A DNA stretch of 64,000 bases from Alphaproteobacteria bacterium (GTDB lineage: Bacteria > Myxococcota_A > UBA796 > GCA-2862545): positions 55,512-119,511 of the forward strand of contig JACKER010000023.1 of assembly GCA_020632925.1 (NCBI GenBank), given 5' to 3'. Made by a program: the position numbers and the translations under genes. The notes under the pieces are model-generated. The model did no database searches. It was not told the origin of the DNA and worked only from the letters and a program-made list of their open reading frames with translations. Shown here piece by piece: positions 23,288 through 31,513 of this stretch; within the stretch, counting starts at the first letter, position 1; the number at the start of each line of letters is the position of its first letter.

Positions 23288-23801
23288 TAGTGCATTCCTT
23301 CTGCTATGTCCGTTGCCCGTATGGGCGGGGTCCATGCCCTATGAAGGAGAGGTGGAGGACGACGAACCGTCCTTCGCGGGACCTCGCCCGGAGGATGACG
23401 AGGGTTGGGGGCCGGTGATGGACCGAGGACCGGACGGGCGACCGTTGGCCGCGCTGACGGTCAAGCCCTTCGGATCGACCCGGTACTGGCTGGAGACGAC
23501 CGTGTACGCGCAGGCGGTCGAGGCCGTGACCTGGTCAGAAGGACCCTACGAAGGGGCGTCGGGGAGGCGCGCATTCGTGCTGGACCCGGGCCGGTGGGGG
23601 ACCGCGCAGCACGCCATGATCCGAATCCGCACACTGGCCGAGGACGACGAGGGGCGCCTCGTCGCCATCGCCGCCACGCGCTTCATGGTCGACCGGTCGG
23701 CTCGAGGAGCAGCCGTGCTGACGGATCTCCCGACAAGTGCGATGCTCGCCAGGGACGGTGTCGAGGCGAGCCCGCTGCGTAGCGCGGGGGGCCCGAAATG
23801 A
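23274..23801 (+). CDS. Secreted protein of unknown function, possibly frame-switched at its start
   Basis: In the present sequence the frame can only start at the TTG at 23274, inside the tandem repeat and 15 nt from the Shine-Dalgarno. The better-placed ATG at 23264 is out of frame. From TTG the product is 175 aa with a good signal peptide (RIAHSAFLLLCPLPVWA). The mature part has an acidic N-terminus (EGEVEDDEPSF) and a beta-rich domain (TVKPFGSTRYWLETTVYAQAVEAVTW); no known family. It overlaps the next gene by ATGA. Expression may depend on repeat copy number or inefficient TTG initiation. Confidence 0.65.
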   Translation: MRIAHSAFLLLCPLPVWAGSMPYEGEVEDDEPSFAGPRPEDDEGWGPVMDRGPDGRPLAALTVKPFGSTRYWLETTVYAQAVEAVTWSEGPYEGASGRRAFVLDPGRWGTAQHAMIRIRTLAEDDEGRLVAIAATRFMVDRSARGAAVLTDLPTSAMLARDGVEASPLRSAGGPK

Positions 23802-24884
23802 CCGCGCTCTTCGCCCTGCTGCCCAACGCGTTGGCAGCCAACACTAACTTCCAGATCTGTATCCAGCAGAACCTCGACTACGAAGATCAGGACATCGGAG
23901 ATTTCCTCACGGGGACCAGTACGAGGCCGCGCGGCGCCCAGATCCACTTCTACGGCTCCGTGAGCGGGCATGTCGTGGCGAACCTCGCCGCAGGTGGATC
24001 CGACCCAGGGTGTGCCGATGTCACGCTCGACGACACCCAGCAATACAGCCTGGTGCTCTGGTACCGTGGATCGATCGCGGGGAACACCGTGGAGGTCGTC
24101 GACGACACCGGCAACTTGTACACCCACACCATCAGCAACCACTTTTCCCCACCCGGCAACGGGGGCTACGTCATCACCTTCGCCGACGCGAGCGACGCAG
24201 CGAACATCTACACGGCGGCGGCTTTCGGCCTCTTCCGGAACGACCTCGGTGTCACGGGTGAGACCTTCCGCTTCATCACCGACGTTTGTCCGAACGCCGA
24301 CGGCAGCTGCGAGCGATGGCCGGCAACAGGCATCTTCATCAACACCGGCCACCGACGGGAGAAGCTCGTCATCCTCCACGAGTTCGGACACGCGATGTCC
24401 GACGCCGTGAACCAAGGCCACGAAGACGCGAACGCTGGCGGCGCCGCCGTGAACGCCTGTAGTCCTGCGTACACGAACAGCGGACACAAGGCCAACAGCA
24501 AGGAGTTCAACAGCAACGCGGCCGTGGAAGGCGTAGGAGACTTCTACGCTGCGGTGACGGTCAACGACGTGACCCAGTCGGACTGTGAGTTCCGCAAAAC
24601 CAACAGCGTCGACTGGGATCTCAGCGGTGCATTCGAGCCCACCAACGATCCTGAGGTCTTCAGCTGCGAGGCAGGAATGACCGCAGGGACTGTGTTCATC
24701 GACGCGAAGGACTATCTAGGGGATTTCTGCATCGCGACTGGGGCCTCCTCCAACCGCGGCACCCAGTACGATTGGTTGCGGATGGGGTGGGACTTCGTCA
24801 CCGATAAAGGGCAGACGGTGGACACGTTCTTCCAGATCTGGGACCACGCCAACCCCCACACGTGGCGCGCGACGGACGTCGGTA

Positions 24885-25931
24885 CACCGTGGCGCGGTCT
24901 GCTCGATCCGGTTGACGCGGTGATCTTGGCATGTGATCCGGCACCCTCCGGAGGTGGCCATGCCGAGACCGTACCCCGTAGCGCTGCGACAGCGGGTGAT
25001 CGCCGCGCACGACCAGGGCGAAGGGACGTACGAGGAACTCGCCGAGCGGTTCATGGTGGGTCGCGCGACGGTCAACCGCTGGATCAGCCGCTCGCGTTCG
25101 ACAGGATCCGTCCTGCCATCACCGATGGGCGGAGCCAGGCACGAACGGAAGGTGACCGAAGAGGGCGAGACGTTCGTGCGCGAGCTGCTGGACGCCATGC
25201 CCGAGAGCACACAACGCGAGCTTGCGGACGCGTACGAGGAAGAATTCGGTGTGAAACTCCATCGGTCCACGATGGGACGGAGCGTGAAGCGCATGGGCTT
25301 CACGAGAAAAAGGGGGCGCTGAGACCCTTCAAGGCTGACCAGGACGATGTCGTCGCCGAACGTGAGGCGTTCATCGCCGCCATGCACAACCTCGATCCGA
25401 GGAAGCTGGTCTTTCTCGACGAGTCCGGGTTCAAGACGAACCTCCACCGAAACTACGGTTGGGCTCCCCTGGGCGAGCGGCCGATCATCTACGGCGACAA
25501 GTTCGGGAAGAACGTCACCATCATCGGTGCGATCGCGATGGACGGTCTTCGCGCCGCTCGTGCATTCGAAGGCACACTCGACGGCCCCGGGTTCGTCAGC
25601 TTTTTGGCCGACGATCTTGGCCCAGCGCTGGTCGAAGGCGACATCGTGGTCATGGACGGTCCGCGGCTTCACCGCGTGGACGGCGTGGTGGAGGCACTCG
25701 CGGCACATGGCGCTACGCCGCTGTACCTGCCGCGGTACTCGCCGGAGCTGAACCCAATCGAGATGTGCTGGTCGTTGCTCAAGGCCTGGGTGCGAACCCG
25801 CGCTCCTCGCGTCGCACGCCGTCTTGTGGATGCCGTGGGAGAGGCCTGGGGAAAGGTCACATCCACCCTGTGCGAGTCGTGGATCAGGCACTGCGGCTAC
25901 GCCGTAGGCTCAACATGATCGCGCAACGGTG
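24885..25931 (+). mobile_element. IS630-family insertion sequence, 1047 bp, TA target duplication
   Basis: Ends are imperfect inverted repeats: left CACCGTGGCGCGGTC, right (reverse complement) CACCGTTGCGCGATC, 13 of 15 matching. Both ends abut TA (24883-24884 and 25932-25933), the target duplication typical of the IS630/Tc1/mariner superfamily. The host reading frame is exactly restored by removing element plus one TA, confirming the boundaries. It contains one transposase in two overlapping frames. Confidence 0.92.
24960..25918 (+). CDS. IS630-family transposase made by -1 programmed frameshift
   Basis: The first frame begins at ATG 24960 (GGAGG five nt upstream), gives an HTH-containing 120-aa OrfA (PRPYPVALRQRVIAAHDQGE ... 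RATVNRWI) and stops at 25322. The second frame, one base back, carries the DDE catalytic domain: D in LVFLDESGF, D in IVVMDGP, E in SPELNPIEM, ending at 25918. An A5G5 run at 25307-25316 just before the OrfA stop is a suitable slippery site. Both halves are otherwise intact, so the element may be active. The second motif has DGPRLHR instead of the common DNxxxH. Confidence 0.88.
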
Positions 25932-26039
25932 TATCAACCCGACCCCGGCAGTCCGCATGTCCGACGCGGCGTACGAGGTTGGCGGGACGAGCTTGCGGAC
26001 GATCTGGGACACGAACGCGTCCTCGAACGGAACCGACCG

Positions 26040-27362
26040 ATGATCCTCGGGTGGCTCCTCGCCACGGGCTGCCATCCGACGTGCAGGGACGAGCCTTGCG
26101 TGGAGGATGCGGAGCCCGTGGTGTGGGAGGCGCCCGACGACCTCGGCTATGCCGGATACCCCTTGACGCTCGCTGGCGATCGGCTGCTGGTCTCCGCGGT
26201 GGGCGTCCCGGGGAGCTACGGCTCGCCACGGGTGTGGTCACTCGACTCGCAGAGCCTCGAGCCCGTGGGGGACTGGAGCTTTCCGCACTACAACGTCTGG
26301 GGGGTCGGAGCTGCCCACGACGCTGCGGATGTCGATGGAGACGGCCTAGTCGAGGTCCTGGTCGGTGCACCCTCCTATCGCCATGACCGCGTCACCCGCA
26401 GCGGGGCGGCTCTGTTGTTCGACGAAGCGCCAGAGGGGACCGTGTCGTTCGAAGACCCGCCCCCGTGGTTCGAGCAGACCCGGACGCCCTACGTCTATGC
26501 CGGCAGCGCCGTCACCTTCCTGGACGACACGGCCTCGGGGCAGGTCGTTGCCGTCGTCGGCGGACCGGGCACCACCTACCCCGCCACCGACGCACTGATC
26601 GCCGTCGTCGATCCGACGCGAGGGGGCCCACTGACCGAGACGGATGCCTCTTCCCTCTTCAGCGGGGGTCCGGGTTGTGGGGGAACGCTCGACGCCATGG
26701 ACGTGGACGCCGACGGCCGGCAGGACCTGGTGGCCAGGACCGACCGAGGTGTCGGGTACCTCCTCGCCCCACTCCCTGCTGGCGAGCACGCACTGCGTGA
26801 CGTGCTCGACGGTGAGTGGACCGCCGGGGACGGCCCGAACACGTCCCTCGGTCTCCACCTGTCTCAGCTGGCCGACGTGACGGGCGACGGGCTGCAGGAC
26901 CTCGCCTTCTCCGACTACGAGCAGGAGGTTCGTGGCGCTCCCCGCGCGGGAGCCGCATGGGTGGTGGCAGGCGGCGACCCTCGTCCCGGGTCGGTGGACG
27001 GCCTCCCGATCCGCGTGGAGGGGACCGAGGTGGGTGAGGGCGTAGCCTACGGGATCACGAGCGGTGACCTCGACGGCGACGGCCAGCCCGACCTCGTGCT
27101 CGGCGCACCCGGCGTCTACCCCGGGATCCATCCCGGCAAGGTGGTGGTGTTCCGCGGGCCGGTCGCGGACGGGACGTACACCACGGGCGATGCGGACGCC
27201 GTGCTGTACGGCGAGTCCGACTGGGACCTGTTCGGCTTCGCCGTACTGGCGGCGGACACGACCGGCGACGACCGCGCAGAGCTCTACGTCGGAGCGCCCG
27301 GATCCCCCCGCGAGTCGGGCCGTGGCAGCGTCTACCTGCTACCAGGCGGCTCGGTGTTCTGA
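26040..27362 (+). CDS. FG-GAP (integrin alpha-like) repeat lipoprotein
   Basis: 440 aa from the ATG at 26040, coupled by ATGA to the disrupted metalloprotease. The start is set by the signal MILGWLLATGC, a lipobox ending at C11. The body has repeated FG-GAP blades such as AADVDGDGLVEVLVGAPSY, LADVTGDGLQDLAFSDY and GDLDGDGQPDLVLGAPG, consistent with a beta-propeller with calcium loops. Likely on the outer membrane. As third gene of the operon its expression may be affected by the IS630 insertion. Confidence 0.85.
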   Translation: MILGWLLATGCHPTCRDEPCVEDAEPVVWEAPDDLGYAGYPLTLAGDRLLVSAVGVPGSYGSPRVWSLDSQSLEPVGDWSFPHYNVWGVGAAHDAADVDGDGLVEVLVGAPSYRHDRVTRSGAALLFDEAPEGTVSFEDPPPWFEQTRTPYVYAGSAVTFLDDTASGQVVAVVGGPGTTYPATDALIAVVDPTRGGPLTETDASSLFSGGPGCGGTLDAMDVDADGRQDLVARTDRGVGYLLAPLPAGEHALRDVLDGEWTAGDGPNTSLGLHLSQLADVTGDGLQDLAFSDYEQEVRGAPRAGAAWVVAGGDPRPGSVDGLPIRVEGTEVGEGVAYGITSGDLDGDGQPDLVLGAPGVYPGIHPGKVVVFRGPVADGTYTTGDADAVLYGESDWDLFGFAVLAADTTGDDRAELYVGAPGSPRESGRGSVYLLPGGSVF

Positions 27363-27381
27363 TCCCGAGGTAGAAGGGGGG

Positions 27382-28605
27382 ATGGACTTCCGACCCTCCG
27401 AACGCAGCAAGACCCTCACCGACCGCGTCCGCGCCTTCGTCTCCGAGCACGTCGTGCCCGTCGAGGAGCGCCTGATGGCGGCGCGGCGCGCGACGCGGAG
27501 CAGCCCCGACTGGCGGACCTGGAGCGTGCCGCCCGAGGTGCGCGAGCTGCAGGCCAGGGCGCGCGCCGAGGGCCTGTGGAACCTGTTCCTGCCCGACCCG
27601 GAGCACGGCGCCGGCCTCTCGAACGTGGAGTACGCGCCGGTCGCGGAGGAGATGGGGCGCAGCTTCCTCGCGCCCGAGGTCTTCAACTGCAACGCGCCGG
27701 ACACCGGGAACATGGAGGTGCTGCACAAGTACGGCTCCCCCGAGCAGCAGGCGCGCTGGCTCGGGCCGCTGCTGCGCGCAGAGGTCCGCTCCGTGTTCCT
27801 GATGACGGAGCCCGAGGTCGCCTCGTCGGACGCGACCAACCTGCGGGCGACGGCGCTCGTGGAGGGCGACGAGGTCGTGCTGAACGGGCGGAAGTGGTGG
27901 ACCACGGGTCTCGGCCACCCCGACGCGAAGGTCGGCATCTTCCTGGGCGTGAGCGACCCCAACGCCCACCGCCACCTGCGCCACTCGATGGTGCTCGTGC
28001 CGCTGGACGCGCCGGGCGTGCGGATCGAGCGGATGCTGCCCGTCTTCGGGGAGTACGACGAGCCCTACGGCCACGGCGAGGTCGTGCTCGAGGACGTGCG
28101 GCTGCCGGCCTCGGCGGTGATCGGCGGGCCGGGGATGGGCTTCGCGATCGCGCAGGGACGCCTCGGGCCCGGGCGCATCCACCACTGCATGCGCTGCATC
28201 GGGGCCGCGGAGCGCGCACTCGAGCTGCTGATCCGGCGGTCGCTCTCCCGCGAGGCCTTCGGCAAGCCGCTCGCGAGCCTCGGGGGCAACCGCGAGCGCA
28301 TCGCCGACCTGCGGATGGCGATCGACCAGGCGCGGCTGCTGGTGCTGCACGCGGCGTGGCGGCTCGACGAGCTCGGTCCGCTCGGCGCGATCTCGGACGT
28401 GAGCGCCATCAAGGTGGTGGCGCCCAACGTCCTCGAACGGGTGGTGGACGAGGCGATCCAGATCCACGGGGGCCTGGGGCTGTCGGACGACGTGCCGCTG
28501 GTGGCCCTGCACGCGATGGCGCGCGTGCTGCGGCTGGCGGACGGCCCGGACGCGGTGCACCGCGGGGTGGTCGCCCGCGCGGAGCTCGCCCGCTACCGCA
28601 CCTGA
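27382..28605 (+). CDS. Acyl-CoA dehydrogenase family protein
   Basis: 407 aa from ATG 27382 preceded by AAGGGGG. N-terminal helical domain (LTDRVRAFVSEHVVPVEERL), FAD-binding mid-region with FLMTEPEVASSDATN and GRKWWTTG, and C-terminal helical domain ending with the conserved AIQIHGGLGLSDDVPL. It resembles the ACAD10/11-like subgroup (MEVLHKYGSPEQQARWLGPLL). Oxidises acyl-CoA to enoyl-CoA using FAD; chain length not predictable. Its end overlaps the convergent methyltransferase by 13 bp. Confidence 0.9.
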   Translation: MDFRPSERSKTLTDRVRAFVSEHVVPVEERLMAARRATRSSPDWRTWSVPPEVRELQARARAEGLWNLFLPDPEHGAGLSNVEYAPVAEEMGRSFLAPEVFNCNAPDTGNMEVLHKYGSPEQQARWLGPLLRAEVRSVFLMTEPEVASSDATNLRATALVEGDEVVLNGRKWWTTGLGHPDAKVGIFLGVSDPNAHRHLRHSMVLVPLDAPGVRIERMLPVFGEYDEPYGHGEVVLEDVRLPASAVIGGPGMGFAIAQGRLGPGRIHHCMRCIGAAERALELLIRRSLSREAFGKPLASLGGNRERIADLRMAIDQARLLVLHAAWRLDELGPLGAISDVSAIKVVAPNVLERVVDEAIQIHGGLGLSDDVPLVALHAMARVLRLADGPDAVHRGVVARAELARYRT

Positions 28606-29372
28606 CAGGAGACGAGCATCACGCCGAGCCAGCACGGGTGCACCCCCGGCCCGAGCGCGACCATGAGCTCCTCGCGCAGCGCCTCCCGGTCTTCGGGGCG
28701 CATCCAGGCGGGGTTGTACATCCCGAGGCCCAGCTCGGTGACGGCCTCGGCCGGACCGGTCAGGTCGTACGGGGCGACCTCGGTGGACACGCGGTCGTAG
28801 CCGCGCTCCTCGAGCAGGGTCGTGAGCGCGTCCGGATCGCGGGAGCGTGCGTCGCCGAGCGAGACGGCGTCGGGCTGGGGGTGTCGCCGCAGCGCGTCGA
28901 GCACCACGCGGTACCGGTTGTCGGGTCGATCCGGCGGGGGAGCGCCGATCACGGCGGCCAGCCAGCCGTCGGGGCGCAGCACGCGGCGGAGCTCGTCGAG
29001 GACGCCGGGCAGGTCGTCGAGCAGCATCAGCGCCCAGCTGCACACGACCCCGTCGACCGAGGCGTCCGCCAGCGGCAGCTCCTGGGCCCGCGCGAGGTGC
29101 AGCTCCGACAGGCCCCGGGCGCGTGCGGCCTCGAGCTCCCCCTGGGACAGATCGACGCCGACCCCGTGCACCCCTCGCTCGGCGAGCTTCGCGAGCAGGA
29201 AGCCGTCGCCGCAGCACAGGTCGAGCACCCGCTCCCCCGGGGACGCGTGGTCCGCGAGCCAGTCGTACGTGTCGCGCCCGTCGGGCAGGCGTCCGCCCGC
29301 GAAGGCCCGCGGGCTGCCACCCGGCGCGCTGTCGTGGAACCGCCGGAGGAAGGACTCGCCCGCGCTGATCAT
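28593..29372 (-). CDS. Class I SAM-dependent methyltransferase
   Basis: 259 aa from the ATG at 29372 (longer starts lack coding bias). SAM motif I is VLDLCCGDGFLL, with the acidic residue of motif II in GVGVDLSQGELEAA; motif IV VDGVVCSWALMLLDDL; post-motif LRRVLRPDGWLAAVIG, as in UbiE/COQ5-type enzymes. Substrate unknown. Starts divergently from the small secreted protein gene at 29428, with about 55 bp between. Confidence 0.87.
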   Translation of the reverse strand: MISAGESFLRRFHDSAPGGSPRAFAGGRLPDGRDTYDWLADHASPGERVLDLCCGDGFLLAKLAERGVHGVGVDLSQGELEAARARGLSELHLARAQELPLADASVDGVVCSWALMLLDDLPGVLDELRRVLRPDGWLAAVIGAPPPDRPDNRYRVVLDALRRHPQPDAVSLGDARSRDPDALTTLLEERGYDRVSTEVAPYDLTGPAEAVTELGLGMYNPAWMRPEDREALREELMVALGPGVHPCWLGVMLVSCQVR

Positions 29373-29427
29373 GGCACTCCGCCGCCATCCTCCCACGACG
29401 TCGGCTACGCTGGTGCAGGAGGTACGG

Positions 29428-29766
29428 ATGTGGATGGTGTGGCTGGCCGTCGCGCACGCTGGACCCGAGCGCGTGGAGCGCGTCGCCGCGCGGCACGACG
29501 CGAAGGAGATCGAGCTGCTCCAGCGGTCCACGAGCCGCCCGGGCGTGCAGCAGCAGGCCGTCGCCGACTACCTCGACCGGTACCACCACTTCGACACCCG
29601 CCCCGTGCGCCGGATCGAGGCCTGGGGTGCGCAGCTCCAGGGCCCGTGGCCCGCCGCTCCGGCGCAGCCCGCCGTCACGGACGCCGCCGACCACCCCCTC
29701 GCGATCCCGGCTGACGTTGTTCAGCAGCCTGCTAGCTCGGGGCGCGGCAGCTTCCCGCACCTTTAA
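29428..29766 (+). CDS. Small exported protein of unknown function
   Basis: 112 aa, ATG 29428 with a strong AGGAGG upstream. Signal peptide MWMVWLAVAHA then GPERVERVAARHDAKEIELLQRS; the mature part is charged with a Pro/Ala-rich C-terminus. No recognised domain. A frame with high GC3 and a clear ribosome site supports reality. Confidence 0.65.
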   Translation: MWMVWLAVAHAGPERVERVAARHDAKEIELLQRSTSRPGVQQQAVADYLDRYHHFDTRPVRRIEAWGAQLQGPWPAAPAQPAVTDAADHPLAIPADVVQQPASSGRGSFPHL

Positions 29767-29786
29767 TCCGACTCGCGTCCGATTAA
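29763..29786. promoter_or_regulatory. A+T-rich inverted repeat downstream of the small exported protein
   Basis: TTAATC (29763-29768), 12-nt spacer, GATTAA (29781-29786). It is conspicuous in this GC-rich DNA and lies 110 bp upstream of the lipoprotein gene at 29896. Possible operator; no regulator indicated. Confidence 0.3.
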
Positions 29787-29895
29787 TCGAGGAGCCATCC
29801 CTGCCTTCCTACGATGGAGGCACGGACGGAGCGCGAACGCTCGTCCGGAGCACGCGTGGCCACCCGGCCCGCTTCCCTCCCGAAGGAGCCCATTC

Positions 29896-31509
29896 ATGCG
29901 CACGCGCCTCGCCCCCCTGCTCGCGGTCCTCGTCGCCATCGCCCTCCAGGGCTGCGACGGCGCCACGCAGGACGACACCACCCCAGGCACGACCGCAGAC
30001 ACGGGGTCGACCGACGACACCGGGGGGTCCGTGGAGCCCCTCGTGGTGGGCGAGGTCGTCGCGGTGGTCGGCGCGGCGGGCGGCACGATCGACGGCGGCG
30101 GCGAGCTCGGCTTCGAGGGTCTCCGGGTCGAGATCCCGGCGGGCGCGCTCTCGGACGACACCACCATCACGGTCCGACGGGTCTCGGTCGCGCCCCCCCT
30201 CCCGAGCCTCGGCGAGCAATGTGGCCAGAGCTTCGAGATCGACGGAGACGGCGCGTCGCTCGCACTCCCGATCGAGGTGACGCTGCCGGTCGACGCCGCC
30301 ATCGTGGCGGAGTGGGGCCAGGCTCACGGCGACGTGAAGGTCTGGGTCCACGACGGCGCGGACGCCTGGCAGAGCGTGGTGCCCGACGCGACCGCCGACG
30401 GCGAGGTGCGCTTCGCGATGGACGGGTTCGGTGCCGCAGCGGCGGGTGTGAAGCGCTCCATCACCCCCACGATGTGCGCCGTCGGCACCTGCGGCACCAC
30501 CTCGACGACCACCACGGCCACCTGCCCGGGACCGGCGTTCTGCGTCACGCAGCTCTCCGCGCCGGCGGCGGGACCGGAGACGGGCACCCGCATGACGACG
30601 GACGGGACGAGCCTGTTCTACCTGACCCGCCCGGGCACGAACCAGGTCGCCGTCGCCAGGGTCAACGGCGCCACCGGCGCGCTCGCCACCTCGACCGCGT
30701 TCTCCACGACCTCGACCGCGCGCCGCAACCTCGTGGTCCCGAAGTTCTCGTCCGAGGCCTGGGTCGGGATCGGGATCGGGGGCAACCTGCGGTTCAAGTT
30801 CGACGGGACCGCCCCCGTCGCGTTCGACGTGGACGCCGACGGCCGCGGCGGCATCGCGTTCGACGACGGGACGTTCACCCGCCTGTCGAGCCTCGGGACC
30901 ACGACGCGCCAGCAGCAGTCGCAGACCTTCGAGGCCCGGTCGACGGGCAACCTCGGGCAAGGCGGGCTCGAGACCATGAGCCACGCGGCGTCGGACGCCG
31001 ACCTCGGGCCGCGGGCAGCCCTCCTGACCTACGAGTTCTCGTCCCCGATCGACGGCTTCAACCCCAACCCCGGCGCTCCGACCAGGTTCGACCTCGGATC
31101 CTTCCCGCAGGGCGATCGGGCCGTGCACCGCCCCGCGATCGGCGCCACCCGAGGGGGGCAGGTGTTCGCGGTCTACGCCCAGACGAGCCAGAGCCACGTG
31201 GTGACGCTCGACCACGGCTCCGGGGTGGTCACCCAGGTCCAGGGCATGCCCCATGCCCTCGACGCCGTGGTCGACGCCAGCGGCGACGTCTGGCTCGCCA
31301 GCACGGACACGCCAGAGCTCGGGTTGGTGCGCAACATCATGGACCCGGGCAACCGCTCCCTCGAGATGGTGCCGCTGACCAACGCCGGCCCGACGACCAC
31401 GGAGTACCAGAACACGCTCCCGCGGGGCCTGGCGCTCTTGTCGGACGGGCGGGTCGCGGTGCACACGCTGGACGGGAGGATCCTCGTCGTCCGCCGACCC
31501 GGGACCTGA
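29896..31509 (+). CDS. Lipoprotein with ZU5-like domain and beta-propeller-like region
   Basis: 537 aa. Signal MRTRLAPLLAVLVAIALQGC with lipobox LQGC. After a Thr/Asp-rich linker typical of these surface lipoproteins, residues about 55-100 (GAAGGTIDGGGELGFEGLRV ... IPAGALSDDTTITVRRV) match the ZU5-like pattern. Residues about 210-537 form a repetitive beta region with a final HTLDGRILVVRRPG, suggestive of a propeller. Expected at the outer membrane. Function unknown. Confidence 0.8.
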   Translation: MRTRLAPLLAVLVAIALQGCDGATQDDTTPGTTADTGSTDDTGGSVEPLVVGEVVAVVGAAGGTIDGGGELGFEGLRVEIPAGALSDDTTITVRRVSVAPPLPSLGEQCGQSFEIDGDGASLALPIEVTLPVDAAIVAEWGQAHGDVKVWVHDGADAWQSVVPDATADGEVRFAMDGFGAAAAGVKRSITPTMCAVGTCGTTSTTTTATCPGPAFCVTQLSAPAAGPETGTRMTTDGTSLFYLTRPGTNQVAVARVNGATGALATSTAFSTTSTARRNLVVPKFSSEAWVGIGIGGNLRFKFDGTAPVAFDVDADGRGGIAFDDGTFTRLSSLGTTTRQQQSQTFEARSTGNLGQGGLETMSHAASDADLGPRAALLTYEFSSPIDGFNPNPGAPTRFDLGSFPQGDRAVHRPAIGATRGGQVFAVYAQTSQSHVVTLDHGSGVVTQVQGMPHALDAVVDASGDVWLASTDTPELGLVRNIMDPGNRSLEMVPLTNAGPTTTEYQNTLPRGLALLSDGRVAVHTLDGRILVVRRPGT

Positions 31510-31513
31510 CGTG

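Larger units (their letters stand above)
23798..26043 (+). pseudogene. Secreted HEXXH metalloprotease gene disrupted by an IS630 element
   Basis: The 5' part (23798-24884) encodes a protein with a short signal (MTALFALLPNALA) and zinc motif HEFGH in LVILHEFGHAMSDAV. The 3' part (25934-26043) carries the last 36 codons in a different frame and has the high GC3 of coding DNA; it ends in TGA overlapping the next ATG. Removing the insertion with one TA copy restores one continuous 398-codon frame that joins ATDVG to INPTPAVRM. The interrupted copy reads past the junction into the IS. Insertion is thus recent and probably abolishes normal protease C-terminus; the active site lies upstream of it. 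Confidence 0.85.
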
